Notes: generated by a model from the letters alone, not told the origin. A stretch of 20,546 nt of DNA from a bacterium (GCA_021779435.1 JAJYAR010000007.1:1-20546); one strand, 5' to 3'. Counted from the first letter of the stretch, positions 8,030-16,673 are shown. Numbers and translations: made by a program.

Positions 8030-9700
8030 TCAGAACAACCGCTCGCCCACGGACTGCGGTGGCCGCGGCACGCCGAGCAATCCCGTGAGCGTTGGCGCGA
8101 TCTGGATTCCACTCACGCGCTCCACATGACGCCCCGGAACGATCCCGGCGCCATACCAGACGAGGGGCACGTGGTTGTCGTAGTCGTAGGGTGTCCCGTG
8201 GTTCGATCCGATACTCCGATCGACGACATACGGTTTGAGGACAAACACCACGTCGGCCCCGCGCTGCGCATGATAGCTCCGGCGCACAGCCGCGATGATC
8301 GAACTGCCCTGTGCCGGCGCGGCCAGCAACTCCGTCCGCGTGAACGCTGCCGCAATCTGCGGCTGCCCGGACAACACCGCTTTGACAACGTCGGCCGCCG
8401 ACTCCCGGGCGATGCCTCGCTCCGTCAGCGTTTCGGCGCGCAGACGAAAACTCCCGCCGTCCCGTACCGTCCACGCACGTTTCCCGCCCGCCGCACCAAA
8501 TCGCTCCTCGAGCGCCGCCTCGACCGCCTTCCGCACCGCGCCTCCATCAAAACGGCTCGCTCCCATTTCGCCGTTCACCCGCTCCGGGAGCGGTGCCGCC
8601 CCGTGGTCCGCCGCAAGCACGACCACATACTTTCCAGCACCCACTTCGGAATCCAGAAACGTCAGAAAATCCGCAAGGAGCCGGTCAATCCGGAGCATCG
8701 TGTCCATGATCTCATGGCTGTCAGGGCCGTAGGCATGTCCGCACGCATCCGTCTGCGAGAAGCCCACACATAACAGATCAGGAGCCGCGTGACGTCCCAG
8801 CTGCTCACCACGAATGGCCGCCTTTGCGAACGCCACCGTCAGCTCCGAGTTGAACGGCGAAATCCGGTGTGCCTCGTAGAACTTGCCCGAAATCTCCTTC
8901 CTTCCTCCATCCACACGGTGCGGAAACGTGGTTCCGAGACCATCCGCGTTCTCCTCGCCTGGTGCGTTGTCGGCGCCTTGAACCTGCTCGTACGCCTTCG
9001 GATCGATCAGTCGCGTCCACTCCCGCCCGAAGTCCTTCTCCACCCGCCCTTCGCGATTGAATTCATCGGCCCACCCCGGCAGCGCCTCGCGGTAGTACCG
9101 GGAGGTCACATAACTCCCCCCATCCAGCCAATACGCGGCATCCGCCAGCCGACCGCCCATCATGATCGCGGACCTGTCCTTGCTCGAAAGCGAGATCACC
9201 CGGCACGCCGCGCCATACCGGAGTTTCAACTGGTCGCCCACCGTGGGCGCGAGAAGCCGGCGCGGTGAAGCCCCCGCCTTTGCGCCGGCTTCGTCCTCCG
9301 CCGAGAGCCTGCCCGCCAAAGCCGTTCCGACCAGCGGCGACTCCCGGTCGCTCACCGCGGTCACCTTCTCGAGCGTGTCGGCCAGCAGCCATTCATTGCC
9401 AATGATCCCGTGAACGTCGGCATGAACTCCTGTCATCAGCGTCGCGTGACCGTTTGCCGTCGTCGTCGATGCGTGCTCGTACTGACACTTCTCGTACACC
9501 GCACCCTCGAGCAGCCGGTTGAATCCGCCGGCGCCGAAGTAAGGACGAAACCGCTCGAGAAAATCAGCCCGGCCCTGATCGAGGCTGATGACCACCGCCA
9601 GCCGCGGCGGCACACCGGCATCTCCGGCAGCCAACAGCGAAGTCGCAGAAAACAGGACAGCACCGAGCCAGGCGAGGTATCTCACGTAGTCACTCTTCAC
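8030..9700 (-). CDS. PafA-like exported alkaline phosphatase-superfamily protein
   Basis: A 556-residue alkaline phosphatase-superfamily enzyme of the PafA type (phosphate-irrepressible periplasmic phosphomonoesterase). An N-terminal signal segment ends near residue 25. Zinc ligands are Asp41 (ISLDQGRADF), Asp318 and His322 (SQTDACGHAYGPDSHE), Asp365-His366 (AADHG) and His501 (NHGTPYDYD). The nucleophile is most likely Thr81 in HASTTTANGHATLMTG. Asn102 in GNEW and the K-x-R pair Lys174/Arg176 in SSKDRSAIM match PafA's substrate-binding residues, which favour monoesters. Translation begins at a GTG (9700-9698) with no better in-frame start. It would release phosphate in the periplasm. It is transcribed divergently from the GH1 gene, and a perfect 16-bp palindrome lies 28 nt upstream of the start. 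Confidence 0.9.
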   Translation of the reverse strand: MKSDYVRYLAWLGAVLFSATSLLAAGDAGVPPRLAVVISLDQGRADFLERFRPYFGAGGFNRLLEGAVYEKCQYEHASTTTANGHATLMTGVHADVHGIIGNEWLLADTLEKVTAVSDRESPLVGTALAGRLSAEDEAGAKAGASPRRLLAPTVGDQLKLRYGAACRVISLSSKDRSAIMMGGRLADAAYWLDGGSYVTSRYYREALPGWADEFNREGRVEKDFGREWTRLIDPKAYEQVQGADNAPGEENADGLGTTFPHRVDGGRKEISGKFYEAHRISPFNSELTVAFAKAAIRGEQLGRHAAPDLLCVGFSQTDACGHAYGPDSHEIMDTMLRIDRLLADFLTFLDSEVGAGKYVVVLAADHGAAPLPERVNGEMGASRFDGGAVRKAVEAALEERFGAAGGKRAWTVRDGGSFRLRAETLTERGIARESAADVVKAVLSGQPQIAAAFTRTELLAAPAQGSSIIAAVRRSYHAQRGADVVFVLKPYVVDRSIGSNHGTPYDYDNHVPLVWYGAGIVPGRHVERVSGIQIAPTLTGLLGVPRPPQSVGERLF

Positions 9701-9727
9701 GCCCGGGCGGCGCGCCTCAAAACCATT

Positions 9728-9743
9728 TTCGTGAATTCACGAA
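9728..9743. promoter_or_regulatory. Perfect 16-bp palindrome, candidate operator of the phosphatase gene
   Basis: TTCGTGAA followed directly by TTCACGAA is an uninterrupted 16-bp palindrome, 28 nt upstream of the phosphatase start and in the 302-nt divergent space facing the GH1 gene. Its position and symmetry suit a dimeric repressor site. No matching regulator is in the window, so the role is inferred. Confidence 0.5.
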
Positions 9744-9810
9744 GTCGTCACCAGCGAGCGCGAGCCCCCACAAGAACCGAAGCGATGCCTGGATGCAGCC
9801 AGATGGATAT

Positions 9811-9876
9811 GGGCGGAGCGGCCCCACCCCGCGGTATGGGTAATGTGGGCGGGGTGCCCTCACCCCGCGGTTTGGG
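9811..9876. repeat. Two 30-nt direct repeats, GC-rich, hairpin-forming
   Basis: Units 9811-9840 and 9847-9876 match at 25 of 30 positions (36-nt period). Both contain CACCCCGCGG. The second unit forms a perfect 8-bp hairpin GCGGGGTG/CACCCCGC (9849-9868); in the first the stem is broken by mismatches. They lie upstream of the GH1 start and are probably REP-type rather than an operator pair. Confidence 0.6.
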
Positions 9877-9888
9877 AAACTTCGGCAT

Positions 9889-9922
9889 TCGATGTTGGAC
9901 GTTCATCTTCGACGTTCGGCGG
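9889..9922. repeat. Degenerate heptad repeat (TCGATGT-like), copy 1
   Basis: Successive units TCGATGT, TGGACGT, a 6-nt TCATCT, TCGACGT and TCGGCGG. The same heptad theme, also ending in TCGGC, occurs at 16909-16936. It ends 80 nt before the GH1 start codon. Confidence 0.55.
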
Positions 9923-10002
9923 CGTCACCCGCCGCGCCTTCCTTGCGTCGGACGTCCCCGCCTCTATCGTCGCGGCTCCGTTTCCATCCCTCTTTTCCGC
10001 CC

Positions 10003-11367
10003 ATGCCTTTTCCAAAAGACTTCACCTGGGGCGCGGCCTCAGCCGCTTACCAGATCGAGGGAGCCTCGATGGAAGACGGCCGCGGTCCTTCCATCTGGGA
10101 TGTGCTCACGCACGAGCCGGGGCGCATCTACGACAGCCACAACGGAGACGTTGCCTGCGATCACTACCACCGCTGGCGCGAGGATGTCGGCCTCCTCCGC
10201 GACCTCGGCGTAGGCGCCTACCGTCTCTCCCTCGCCTGGCCTCGCATCATCCCCGACGGCTCCGGCGCGGTGAACGAGCGTGGACTCGCGTTCTACGACC
10301 GTCTCATCGACGCCCTGCTCGAAGCCGGAGTCACGCCCTGGGTCACGCTCTTCCACTGGGATCTTCCGCAGGCCCTGCAGCTGCGCGGCGGCTGGCTCAA
10401 CCGCGAGAGCGTCGAGTGGTTCGGCCGCTACTCCGAAGTCGTCGCGGCGCGACTCGGCGATCGCGTGAAGAACTGGATCACGATCAACGAGCCGCCGTGC
10501 GTCATCGGCGTGGGTTACCAGGAGGGCATCTTCGCCCCGGCGTCGAAACTCACGTTCCGCGAATGTCTGCTTGGCGCCCACCACCTGCTGCTCGCCCATG
10601 GCCGCGCCGTGCAGGCGCTGCGCGCCGGCTGCCGCGGCACGGTAAAGATATCCCTCTCACAAACCGCCCGGGACCGGATTCCGGACACCGAGTCGACCGC
10701 TAACATCGACGCGGCACGCGATGAGTATTTCGCCTGCCACGAGCGCAACTTCTGGAACATCTCCTGGTGGGCGGACCCCGTTTTCCTTGGCCATTACCCG
10801 ACCGAGGGACTCGAGGCGTTCGCGAAGGATCTGCCCTCCTTCACCGACGACGACATGCGACTGATCAACCAGCCGGTCGATTTCCTCGGCTACAATTGCT
10901 ACACCGGCTTCCGCGTCCGCGCCGGCGCAAACGGCCAGCCCGAGCGCGTCCCCGGCGGCTGGGGCGTCGGCCATGCTCACGGCACGCTGCCGTGGCTGGC
11001 AGTCACGCCCGATGGCCCGTACTGGTCCGCCCGTTTCCTCCACGAGCGTTACAGGCTTCCGGTCGTCTTCACCGAAAACGGCTTCTGCAGCCATGACTGG
11101 GTGCACCTCGACGGCAAGGTGCATGACCCGCAGCGGATCGATTACCTCGCGCGTTACCTTTCCCGGATCCGCCGCGCAGCCGACGAGGGAATCCCCGTCG
11201 CCGGCTATTTCGCCTGGGCTCTCCTCGACAACTTCGAATGGATGGACGGCTACAAGGAGCGGTTCGGCCTGGTCCACGTGGATTTCGCGACGCAGAAGCG
11301 CACGCCCAAGGACTCGTTCCTCTGGTACCGGGAGACGATCCGCGCCAACGGCACGAACCTGCCGTGA
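10003..11367 (+). CDS. GH1 beta-glucosidase
   Basis: A 454-residue family 1 glycoside hydrolase, the full usual length. The N-terminal signature is FTWGAASAAYQIEGA. The acid/base Glu163 lies in WITINEP and the nucleophile Glu358 in VFTENGF, consistent with the retaining mechanism. Other family blocks are RLSLAWPRIIPDGSG, TLFHWDLPQAL, FLGYNCYTG and YFAWALLDNFEWMDGYKERFGLVHVDF. There is no signal peptide, so it should act in the cytoplasm on imported beta-linked disaccharides; whether glucosides or galactosides are preferred cannot be read here. The ATG at 10003 places the signature at residue 6, as in other members; the open frame upstream runs into repeats. The leader is C/T-rich. It lies 94 nt before a sensor kinase on the same strand that might be co-transcribed. 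Confidence 0.95.
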   Translation: MPFPKDFTWGAASAAYQIEGASMEDGRGPSIWDVLTHEPGRIYDSHNGDVACDHYHRWREDVGLLRDLGVGAYRLSLAWPRIIPDGSGAVNERGLAFYDRLIDALLEAGVTPWVTLFHWDLPQALQLRGGWLNRESVEWFGRYSEVVAARLGDRVKNWITINEPPCVIGVGYQEGIFAPASKLTFRECLLGAHHLLLAHGRAVQALRAGCRGTVKISLSQTARDRIPDTESTANIDAARDEYFACHERNFWNISWWADPVFLGHYPTEGLEAFAKDLPSFTDDDMRLINQPVDFLGYNCYTGFRVRAGANGQPERVPGGWGVGHAHGTLPWLAVTPDGPYWSARFLHERYRLPVVFTENGFCSHDWVHLDGKVHDPQRIDYLARYLSRIRRAADEGIPVAGYFAWALLDNFEWMDGYKERFGLVHVDFATQKRTPKDSFLWYRETIRANGTNLP

Positions 11368-11461
11368 GACAGAAACCCGTGCTTGCCGCACCGCCCATTC
11401 CGTCACATCCGGACCCGATGCACCTCCGCTCCAGCGAACGATAGCCCCGTTGCGCATCAAA

Positions 11462-14281
11462 ATGAAGCTGCCCCCTCGGCCCACACTGGTCTGCATCGGC
11501 TACCTCTGCCTGCACCAGCTCGCGCATCTCAGCGCCAGGCTCTTCGAAGTCGCACCGGGTATTTCGGTGTGGTACCCGCCATCCGGCCTCGCGTTCGCCG
11601 TGCTTGTCATGCTCGGCGTGCGCTACGCGGGTGTCGTGCTCGCGGTCAATATTGCCGGAGCCCTGATATTTCCAGGCTCGAGCGGCCTGCTCGGTGCATT
11701 CATATACCCCACGCTCATCACGGCAAACTACTCGGCCGCCGCGTGGTTCATCCGCCGCTACATCGGCGGCGGCCTCCTGCCGGAAAGCGGCACCGGCACC
11801 GTCGCGTTCGTCGCCGCCTCGGTCGCCGCCCCGCTCGGTGTCTCGTTTTCCGGCATGCTCGTGTTCTCGTTGCTCGTTCACCCGCCAGCCTCGTTTCTGC
11901 CGGACATGCTGCGATGGTGGATAGGCGACGCGATCGGCATGATCACGATCGTTCCGGTCGCGATGGTATTCGTCGCCCCCTGGGTCCGCGGGCTTCCTCA
12001 TCCCGCGCAACGCTGGCGCTGGAAGCCCCGTTTCCTGGCGATCATCGCCGCGCAACTCGCAGTCCTCGTCGCCGCCCTCGTGCTCGTGTTCCAGCAGAGC
12101 GTTCTCCCGCACGGCACGCTCTATCTCTGTTTCCTTCCCCTGATCTGGACCTGCCTCCGACACGGACTTCCCGGCGCCTGCGCCGTCACGTTCGTGCTCG
12201 TGGCCGGGACGCTCATCGGCATGCACTACTCACCGCAGACCGACGGGCACACCGCGAGTTTCTTCCTCTTTGCTGTCGCAGCCTCCAGCGTCGGACTGGG
12301 TCTCGGCTCTGCGGTCAGCCGCCGGAACGAGGTTCGTCGTGAACTCGCCACAAGCCGCGCGCGGTTCGACCGGGTGATCGAGGGCGCCCACGCCGGTCTC
12401 TGGGATTGGAACGTCAGGACGGGACAGGTCGTCTTCAATCAACGTTGCGCGCAGCTCCTCGGACGCTCCCCCAGCCAGCTGGCGCCGACCTGGGAAGCCT
12501 GGGGCGCGGCCATCCACACGTCGGACCGTGCGCGACAGCGCGCCGCGTTCGAAGCGCATCTGCACGGACAGTCTCCGATGTACGAATGCGAGTACCGCAT
12601 CCGCACCGATGATCAACGCTGGCGCTGGATCCATAGCCGAGGCTCGATCGTCGCCCGCGACGAGAACGGCTCGCCGGAAAGCGTCTCCGGCACGTTCATG
12701 GATATCACCGAGCGAAAGCTCACCGAGGGCGCCGCACAACGACTGCTCACGATCGTTGAATCCACGACGGATTTCGTCCTCACGATCGACCCGCACGGGC
12801 AGATCGTCTATGCGAACGCCGCGCTGCTGCGGCTACTCCGCCACACGTCGCCGTCAAGCATCACGGGACAGCCGTTCTCGGTCGTTTTCACCGAGGGCTC
12901 GGCCGACAAGCTTCAGGCGGAGGTCATCCCCGCTGCGCTGGAGAAGAGCTCTTGGAACGGCGAACTCACGGTTCGCAGCCACAATGACCACGAGGTCCCG
13001 GTGTCGACCGCCGTCGCGGTGCACCGCGTCACCGACGACGAGGGCTGGCTGCTGTCCTTCGTCATGCGCGACGTCTCCGCCCAGAAGCAGAACGAGGCCG
13101 AGCGGCTCGAACGGGAAAGGCGGCTGCTGCAGGTCCAGAAGGCCGAGAGTCTCAACATTCTCGCGGGCGGCATCGCACACGATTTCAACAACCTCCTCAC
13201 CGCGATCCTAGGCAACGCCAGCCTCGTTCGCGACGAGCTTCCTCCCGACGACCCGAACCGGCCCATGGTCGGGCAAATCGAGCTGGCAGCCAACCGAGCC
13301 GCGGAACTTTGCCACAACCTGCTCGCCTACGCGGGCCGCGTCCGGGTGAACCTCACCGAGCTGAATCTCAACGCCGTGGTGAAGGAGTCACGCGACCTCA
13401 TCAAGCCCGCCATCCACAAGAAGATCACGCTCGACCTCGATCTCACGGATGACCCGGCGTCCGTGAACGGCTCCGCCTCTCAGCTCCAGCAGGTCATCGT
13501 TAACCTCATCCTCAACGCGCAGGATGCCATCGGGGACCGCGCCGGCCGCATCGTTCTTCGCACCCGCCTCCGCTCCGTGGCGGAGGCATCGTCCGCCTCC
13601 GGAACGGGCCTGGTCTGCCTTGAAGTCGAGGACACCGGCTGCGGGATTGCCGAGAGCCTGCGCGACAAGGTCTTCGAGCCGTTCTTCTCGACCAAGTCGA
13701 CCGGCCATGGACTGGGCCTCGCGGCAGCCAACGGGATCGTTCGCGCCCACGGCGGCTCCATCGAGGTCGAAGCCGCCCCGGGGGGCGGCTCCGTCTTCCG
13801 AGTCTCGCTTCCCGTTTCCACCAAGACCGCGCAACCAGAGGAACAGCCGCCGGCGGGCGATCAGTCCTGGAGCGGCTCCGGCCTTGCACTCGTCGTCGAT
13901 GACGAGGAACTGGTTCGAGAGGTCACCGCCCGACTGCTCGAGAAATTCGGCTTCACCACGATTGTCGCCGCCGACGGACTCGAGGGCGTTTCGGCATTCA
14001 ACAAACACCACCGCGAACTCAGCTTCGTGATCACCGATCTCACGATGCCACGCATGAGCGGTGACGAGGCGATCGCGCAAATGCGCCGGATCGATGCGGA
14101 CGTGCCAATCCTGCTGATGAGCGGCTATCCGGGGAAGATGGCCAGGGAGCATTTCGCAATGGCCAACCCCACCGCGCTTCTCGCCAAGCCCATCCGGCCG
14201 GATGTCCTCGTGCGCATTCTTCAGCAAGTGTTGCGAAAACGAGATCCCGCCCCCGACGGAGATCTCTCCCACCCCGGATAA
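11462..14281 (+). CDS. MASE1-PAS-PAS hybrid sensor histidine kinase
   Basis: A 939-residue membrane sensor. Residues 1-285 are a MASE1-type integral-membrane sensory domain with several hydrophobic helices and the typical WYPPSGLAFAVLVMLG, WWIGDAIGMITIVP and FLPLIWTCLRHGLPG blocks. Two PAS domains follow (about 297-420 and 425-545; the first has a PAS_3-like WRWIHSRG and a closing DITERK). HisKA carries His573 in [11 protein letters not shown]. HATPase shows NLILNAQDA, DTGCGIA, FEPFFSTK and HGLGLAAA. A C-terminal receiver has Asp859 in VITDLTMPR and LAKPIRP. The ligand is unknown. The ATG at 11462 precedes the first helix; TTG at 11450 is an in-frame alternative. No partner regulator is near, though the GH1 gene directly upstream hints at a sugar-related signal. 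The 3' end faces the palindrome array. Confidence 0.93.
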   Translation: MKLPPRPTLVCIGYLCLHQLAHLSARLFEVAPGISVWYPPSGLAFAVLVMLGVRYAGVVLAVNIAGALIFPGSSGLLGAFIYPTLITANYSAAAWFIRRYIGGGLLPESGTGTVAFVAASVAAPLGVSFSGMLVFSLLVHPPASFLPDMLRWWIGDAIGMITIVPVAMVFVAPWVRGLPHPAQRWRWKPRFLAIIAAQLAVLVAALVLVFQQSVLPHGTLYLCFLPLIWTCLRHGLPGACAVTFVLVAGTLIGMHYSPQTDGHTASFFLFAVAASSVGLGLGSAVSRRNEVRRELATSRARFDRVIEGAHAGLWDWNVRTGQVVFNQRCAQLLGRSPSQLAPTWEAWGAAIHTSDRARQRAAFEAHLHGQSPMYECEYRIRTDDQRWRWIHSRGSIVARDENGSPESVSGTFMDITERKLTEGAAQRLLTIVESTTDFVLTIDPHGQIVYANAALLRLLRHTSPSSITGQPFSVVFTEGSADKLQAEVIPAALEKSSWNGELTVRSHNDHEVPVSTAVAVHRVTDDEGWLLSFVMRDVSAQKQNEAERLERERRLLQVQKAESLNILAGGIAHDFNNLLTAILGNASLVRDELPPDDPNRPMVGQIELAANRAAELCHNLLAYAGRVRVNLTELNLNAVVKESRDLIKPAIHKKITLDLDLTDDPASVNGSASQLQQVIVNLILNAQDAIGDRAGRIVLRTRLRSVAEASSASGTGLVCLEVEDTGCGIAESLRDKVFEPFFSTKSTGHGLGLAAANGIVRAHGGSIEVEAAPGGGSVFRVSLPVSTKTAQPEEQPPAGDQSWSGSGLALVVDDEELVREVTARLLEKFGFTTIVAADGLEGVSAFNKHHRELSFVITDLTMPRMSGDEAIAQMRRIDADVPILLMSGYPGKMAREHFAMANPTALLAKPIRPDVLVRILQQVLRKRDPAPDGDLSHPG

Positions 14282-14355
14282 TCCCGCGTGGAGCACTTGC
14301 GCCGCCGCCCGGACAGCCATTGCCCAAGAACAGGCGCATCCAGCCGCCCCGACAA

Positions 14356-14505
14356 TTGTCACCTAATGGGTGACAAACCCGATTCGCCCCAGAGCGAGTT
14401 GTCACCTATTGGGTGACAAAACCGGTTTCTCTCAGAGGGAATTGTCACCCAATGGGTGACAAAGTCGGTTTTCCTCAGAGGGAGTTGTCACCTAATGGGT
14501 GACAA
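14356..14505. repeat. Array of four 21-nt palindromes at exact 43-nt period
   Basis: Units lie at 14356-14376, 14399-14419, 14442-14462 and 14485-14505. Every unit starts with TTGTCACC and ends with GGGTGACAA; only four central bases vary (TAAT, TATT, CAAT, TAAT). Unit 3 is a perfect palindrome with 10-nt arms around one A. The three 22-nt linkers are also related but less so (14-17 of 22 matches in pairs; CAGAG shared). The array lies between the convergent ends of the MASE1 kinase and GH35 genes. Each unit can fold into the same hairpin on either strand. There is no T-tract and no cas gene. Confidence 0.95.
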
Positions 14506-14687
14506 TTTCAGCGGGGCTTCGCCGCCTTGTTGGTAGGGGCGTGAGTGGGTGCGGCCCTGGCCGAGGATGGCTCGACGGCAGGGCCAAGGATGTCCGACGC
14601 AACATGGTGGGCGTCCGAGGTGGGTGCGGCGCGGCGCGGGCGCGCGACAGAGGCGCCGCGGCGAGATACCCGCTGTGACACCGCGTC
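14506..14687. other. Gene-free stretch after the palindrome array
   Basis: With the array and 14282-14355 this completes a 406-nt space between convergent genes. I see no coding potential, RNA gene or terminator in it, only GC-rich sequence with a short recurring GTGGGTGCGGC (14556-14564 region and 14620-14630 region). Confidence 0.4.
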
Positions 14688-16673
14688 CTAGCTCTTCGGT
14701 TGCGCCGGCACAGCTGCAGGTGCGGAGCCCGGCGCCTTCTGCGTCGCCGGCGAGAGTCCAGGTCCCTGCTGCCCCGGCGGCTGCAAGACGGCCCGGTCCA
14801 GCCTCACGGCGAACGGCACCGCGGGCTCCTCGATGATCTGCGTGCCGCCGGAAACGACCGGTGTTTTCGGAGCGTCCTGCAGTTCGAGCACGACGATTTC
14901 GTTGCGGCCTTTTTTGAGCCAGTGCCGCGGCACGAAAAGCGAGCGCACCGCGCCACGATCCCAGAAGCGACCGAGGTTGTGACCATTCACCCACACGACG
15001 CCAAAGCTCCATGCGCGCAGGTCGAGAAACGTCCCACCGAGATCGGCAAGTTCGAACTCGCCGCGATAGAACGCGGGCGCGGGGCCCGTCGCCTTCCCTG
15101 CTTTCAGCTCCGAAGCCTGTACCGACTCGAAGGGCAGCGAGTACATTTCCCAATCGGCAAGCTCCTTGCCATCGAGCGTCGCCCCGCCAACGAGGCCCTT
15201 GCGCGCGCGTTCCTGGCTGCGCGCCGCGGTGATCACGCTGATGCGACCGAGATTGTAAACCAACAGGTCCAGCGTGACGGGACCGGTTTCGTCGAGCGTC
15301 ACCTTGTTCGTATCGAGCCCGTAGCCGGCGAACGCCTTCGCGACGGTTCTGCCGTTCACCAGCACGAGCGTGTAGTCGCGCGCCTTCTGCAGCTCGAGAA
15401 CACCCTTCAACCCGTTCGGAAACGTCTTCCGGTAGAGGACAAATCCATACGCCTGATCGAGCTCTTCCATCGTCAGCGGCTTCGGTCCCACACGGGTCGG
15501 CTTCGCCGGCAACTGGGCGAGCAGCGGGACGGACTCGCGGAGTGTGATCTCCGGCACGCTGATCACTGCCGAATCCGCCGGGGCGTCAGGAAGGACCAGC
15601 TTCAACTGCTCCACCAGGGTCGCTCGAACGGCGCGATACTTGTCCGTCACGCGCCCTGCCTCGTCCACCGGGGCCGAGTAGTTGTAGCTCGTCTGCACCG
15701 GGAGATTCTCGTTGTTGCCGTTGAAGAACCCGAAATTGGTCCCCCCAAAGAACATGTAGTAGCAGAAGGAAACGTTGCCGCGGGCGAGCAGCCGCTTCGT
15801 CCACGCAACCGTCTCATCGACGCTCGCGTAGCGCTTCGCCACCGGCTGTCCCCACCCGCTGAACCACGCGGTGTAAAGCTCAGGCACGAAGATCGGCGAC
15901 TGGCCGAGGATCTTCTGCGTCTGCTCGTAATCGTTGTCTCCCTTCAACCCGTTGCGGCCACGGATGACATCAGCCGGATACGCGTCCGGCGCCAGCGGCA
16001 TCAGGAACGGGTCGCACGTGAAGAGCTGGCCATCGAAGCCCGACTCGCGGAACACGTCCTTGAGCGCTTTGATGTAATCGTAGTTCCCGCCGGAAATCAT
16101 TCCGTACTCGTTATCAAGTTGGACCATCAGCAGCGGGCCGCCTCGCGACACCTGCAGGTCGCCCACTTCCTTCGCAAGCGCCGTCATGTAGCGCCTGGTC
16201 CACGCGAGCCACTTGGGGTCCGTCGTCCGGATCTTCACGTCCGGGTACTTCGCCGTCCACCACGGGATGCCGCCGTACTCGACCTCGGCGCAACAATACG
16301 GACCGGGGCGGAGGATGGCCCACAGTCCTTCCTTCTGGCACAGCTGCAGCATGCGCCGCACATCGGTCATGCCGGTGAAGGTGAACTCGCCCTCGCGCGG
16401 CTCACAGAGATTCCAGAACAGGTAAAAGCTGACGGTATTCAGCCCCATTGCCTTGGCCTGTCGCAGTCGAAGTTCCCAATCCTCAGGGAGCGTCCGCCCG
16501 AAGTGCATCTCGCCGGCGACGAGCAGCGTCGGTTTTCCGTCGATCCAGAACTGTTGTTCACGCGCCTCGAAGTTGTGCGGATTGCCGTCGGGTCTTACCG
16601 ACGTGAGCGGCTGCGCGGCCGCTGTGCCGACGAAGATCAGCGCAGCGAGGAGGGAGAGGAGGAAGCGGGGCAT
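14688..16673 (-). CDS. Exported GH35 beta-galactosidase
   Basis: A 661-residue family 35 glycoside hydrolase with signal peptide MPRFLLSLLAALIFVGTAAA. The TIM barrel begins with FWIDGKPTLLVAGEMHFGR and contains GLNTVSFYLFWNLCEPREG and ILRPGPYCCAEVEYGGIPWW. The acid/base is Glu189 in VQLDNEYG and the nucleophile Glu265 in VPELYTAWFSGWG; YYMFFGGTNFGFFNG follows. C-terminal galactose-binding-like domains end with WSFGVVWVNGHNLGRFW and the VPRHWLKKGRNEIVVLELQ block. It removes terminal beta-galactose, for example from pectic galactan or hemicellulose side chains, in the periplasm or outside. After the last domain there is an unusual tail of about 35 residues rich in Pro, Ala and Gln. It is last of three minus-strand exported enzymes, with a family B hairpin in its 5' leader. 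Confidence 0.94.
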   Translation of the reverse strand: MPRFLLSLLAALIFVGTAAAQPLTSVRPDGNPHNFEAREQQFWIDGKPTLLVAGEMHFGRTLPEDWELRLRQAKAMGLNTVSFYLFWNLCEPREGEFTFTGMTDVRRMLQLCQKEGLWAILRPGPYCCAEVEYGGIPWWTAKYPDVKIRTTDPKWLAWTRRYMTALAKEVGDLQVSRGGPLLMVQLDNEYGMISGGNYDYIKALKDVFRESGFDGQLFTCDPFLMPLAPDAYPADVIRGRNGLKGDNDYEQTQKILGQSPIFVPELYTAWFSGWGQPVAKRYASVDETVAWTKRLLARGNVSFCYYMFFGGTNFGFFNGNNENLPVQTSYNYSAPVDEAGRVTDKYRAVRATLVEQLKLVLPDAPADSAVISVPEITLRESVPLLAQLPAKPTRVGPKPLTMEELDQAYGFVLYRKTFPNGLKGVLELQKARDYTLVLVNGRTVAKAFAGYGLDTNKVTLDETGPVTLDLLVYNLGRISVITAARSQERARKGLVGGATLDGKELADWEMYSLPFESVQASELKAGKATGPAPAFYRGEFELADLGGTFLDLRAWSFGVVWVNGHNLGRFWDRGAVRSLFVPRHWLKKGRNEIVVLELQDAPKTPVVSGGTQIIEEPAVPFAVRLDRAVLQPPGQQGPGLSPATQKAPGSAPAAVPAQPKS

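Noticed and set aside
10973..11461. Upstream extension of the MASE1 kinase frame
   Set aside because: It overlaps the GH1 gene in another frame with Arg/Ser/Thr-rich nonsense; the membrane domain begins right after the ATG at 11462.
14356..14505. Possible CRISPR array
   Set aside because: Repeats (21 nt) and spacers (22 nt) are too short, the spacers resemble each other, the repeats are full palindromes and no cas gene is present.
14488..15153. Minus-strand frame overlapping the GH35 3' end
   Set aside because: Out of frame with GH35 on the same strand and of shadow-like composition.
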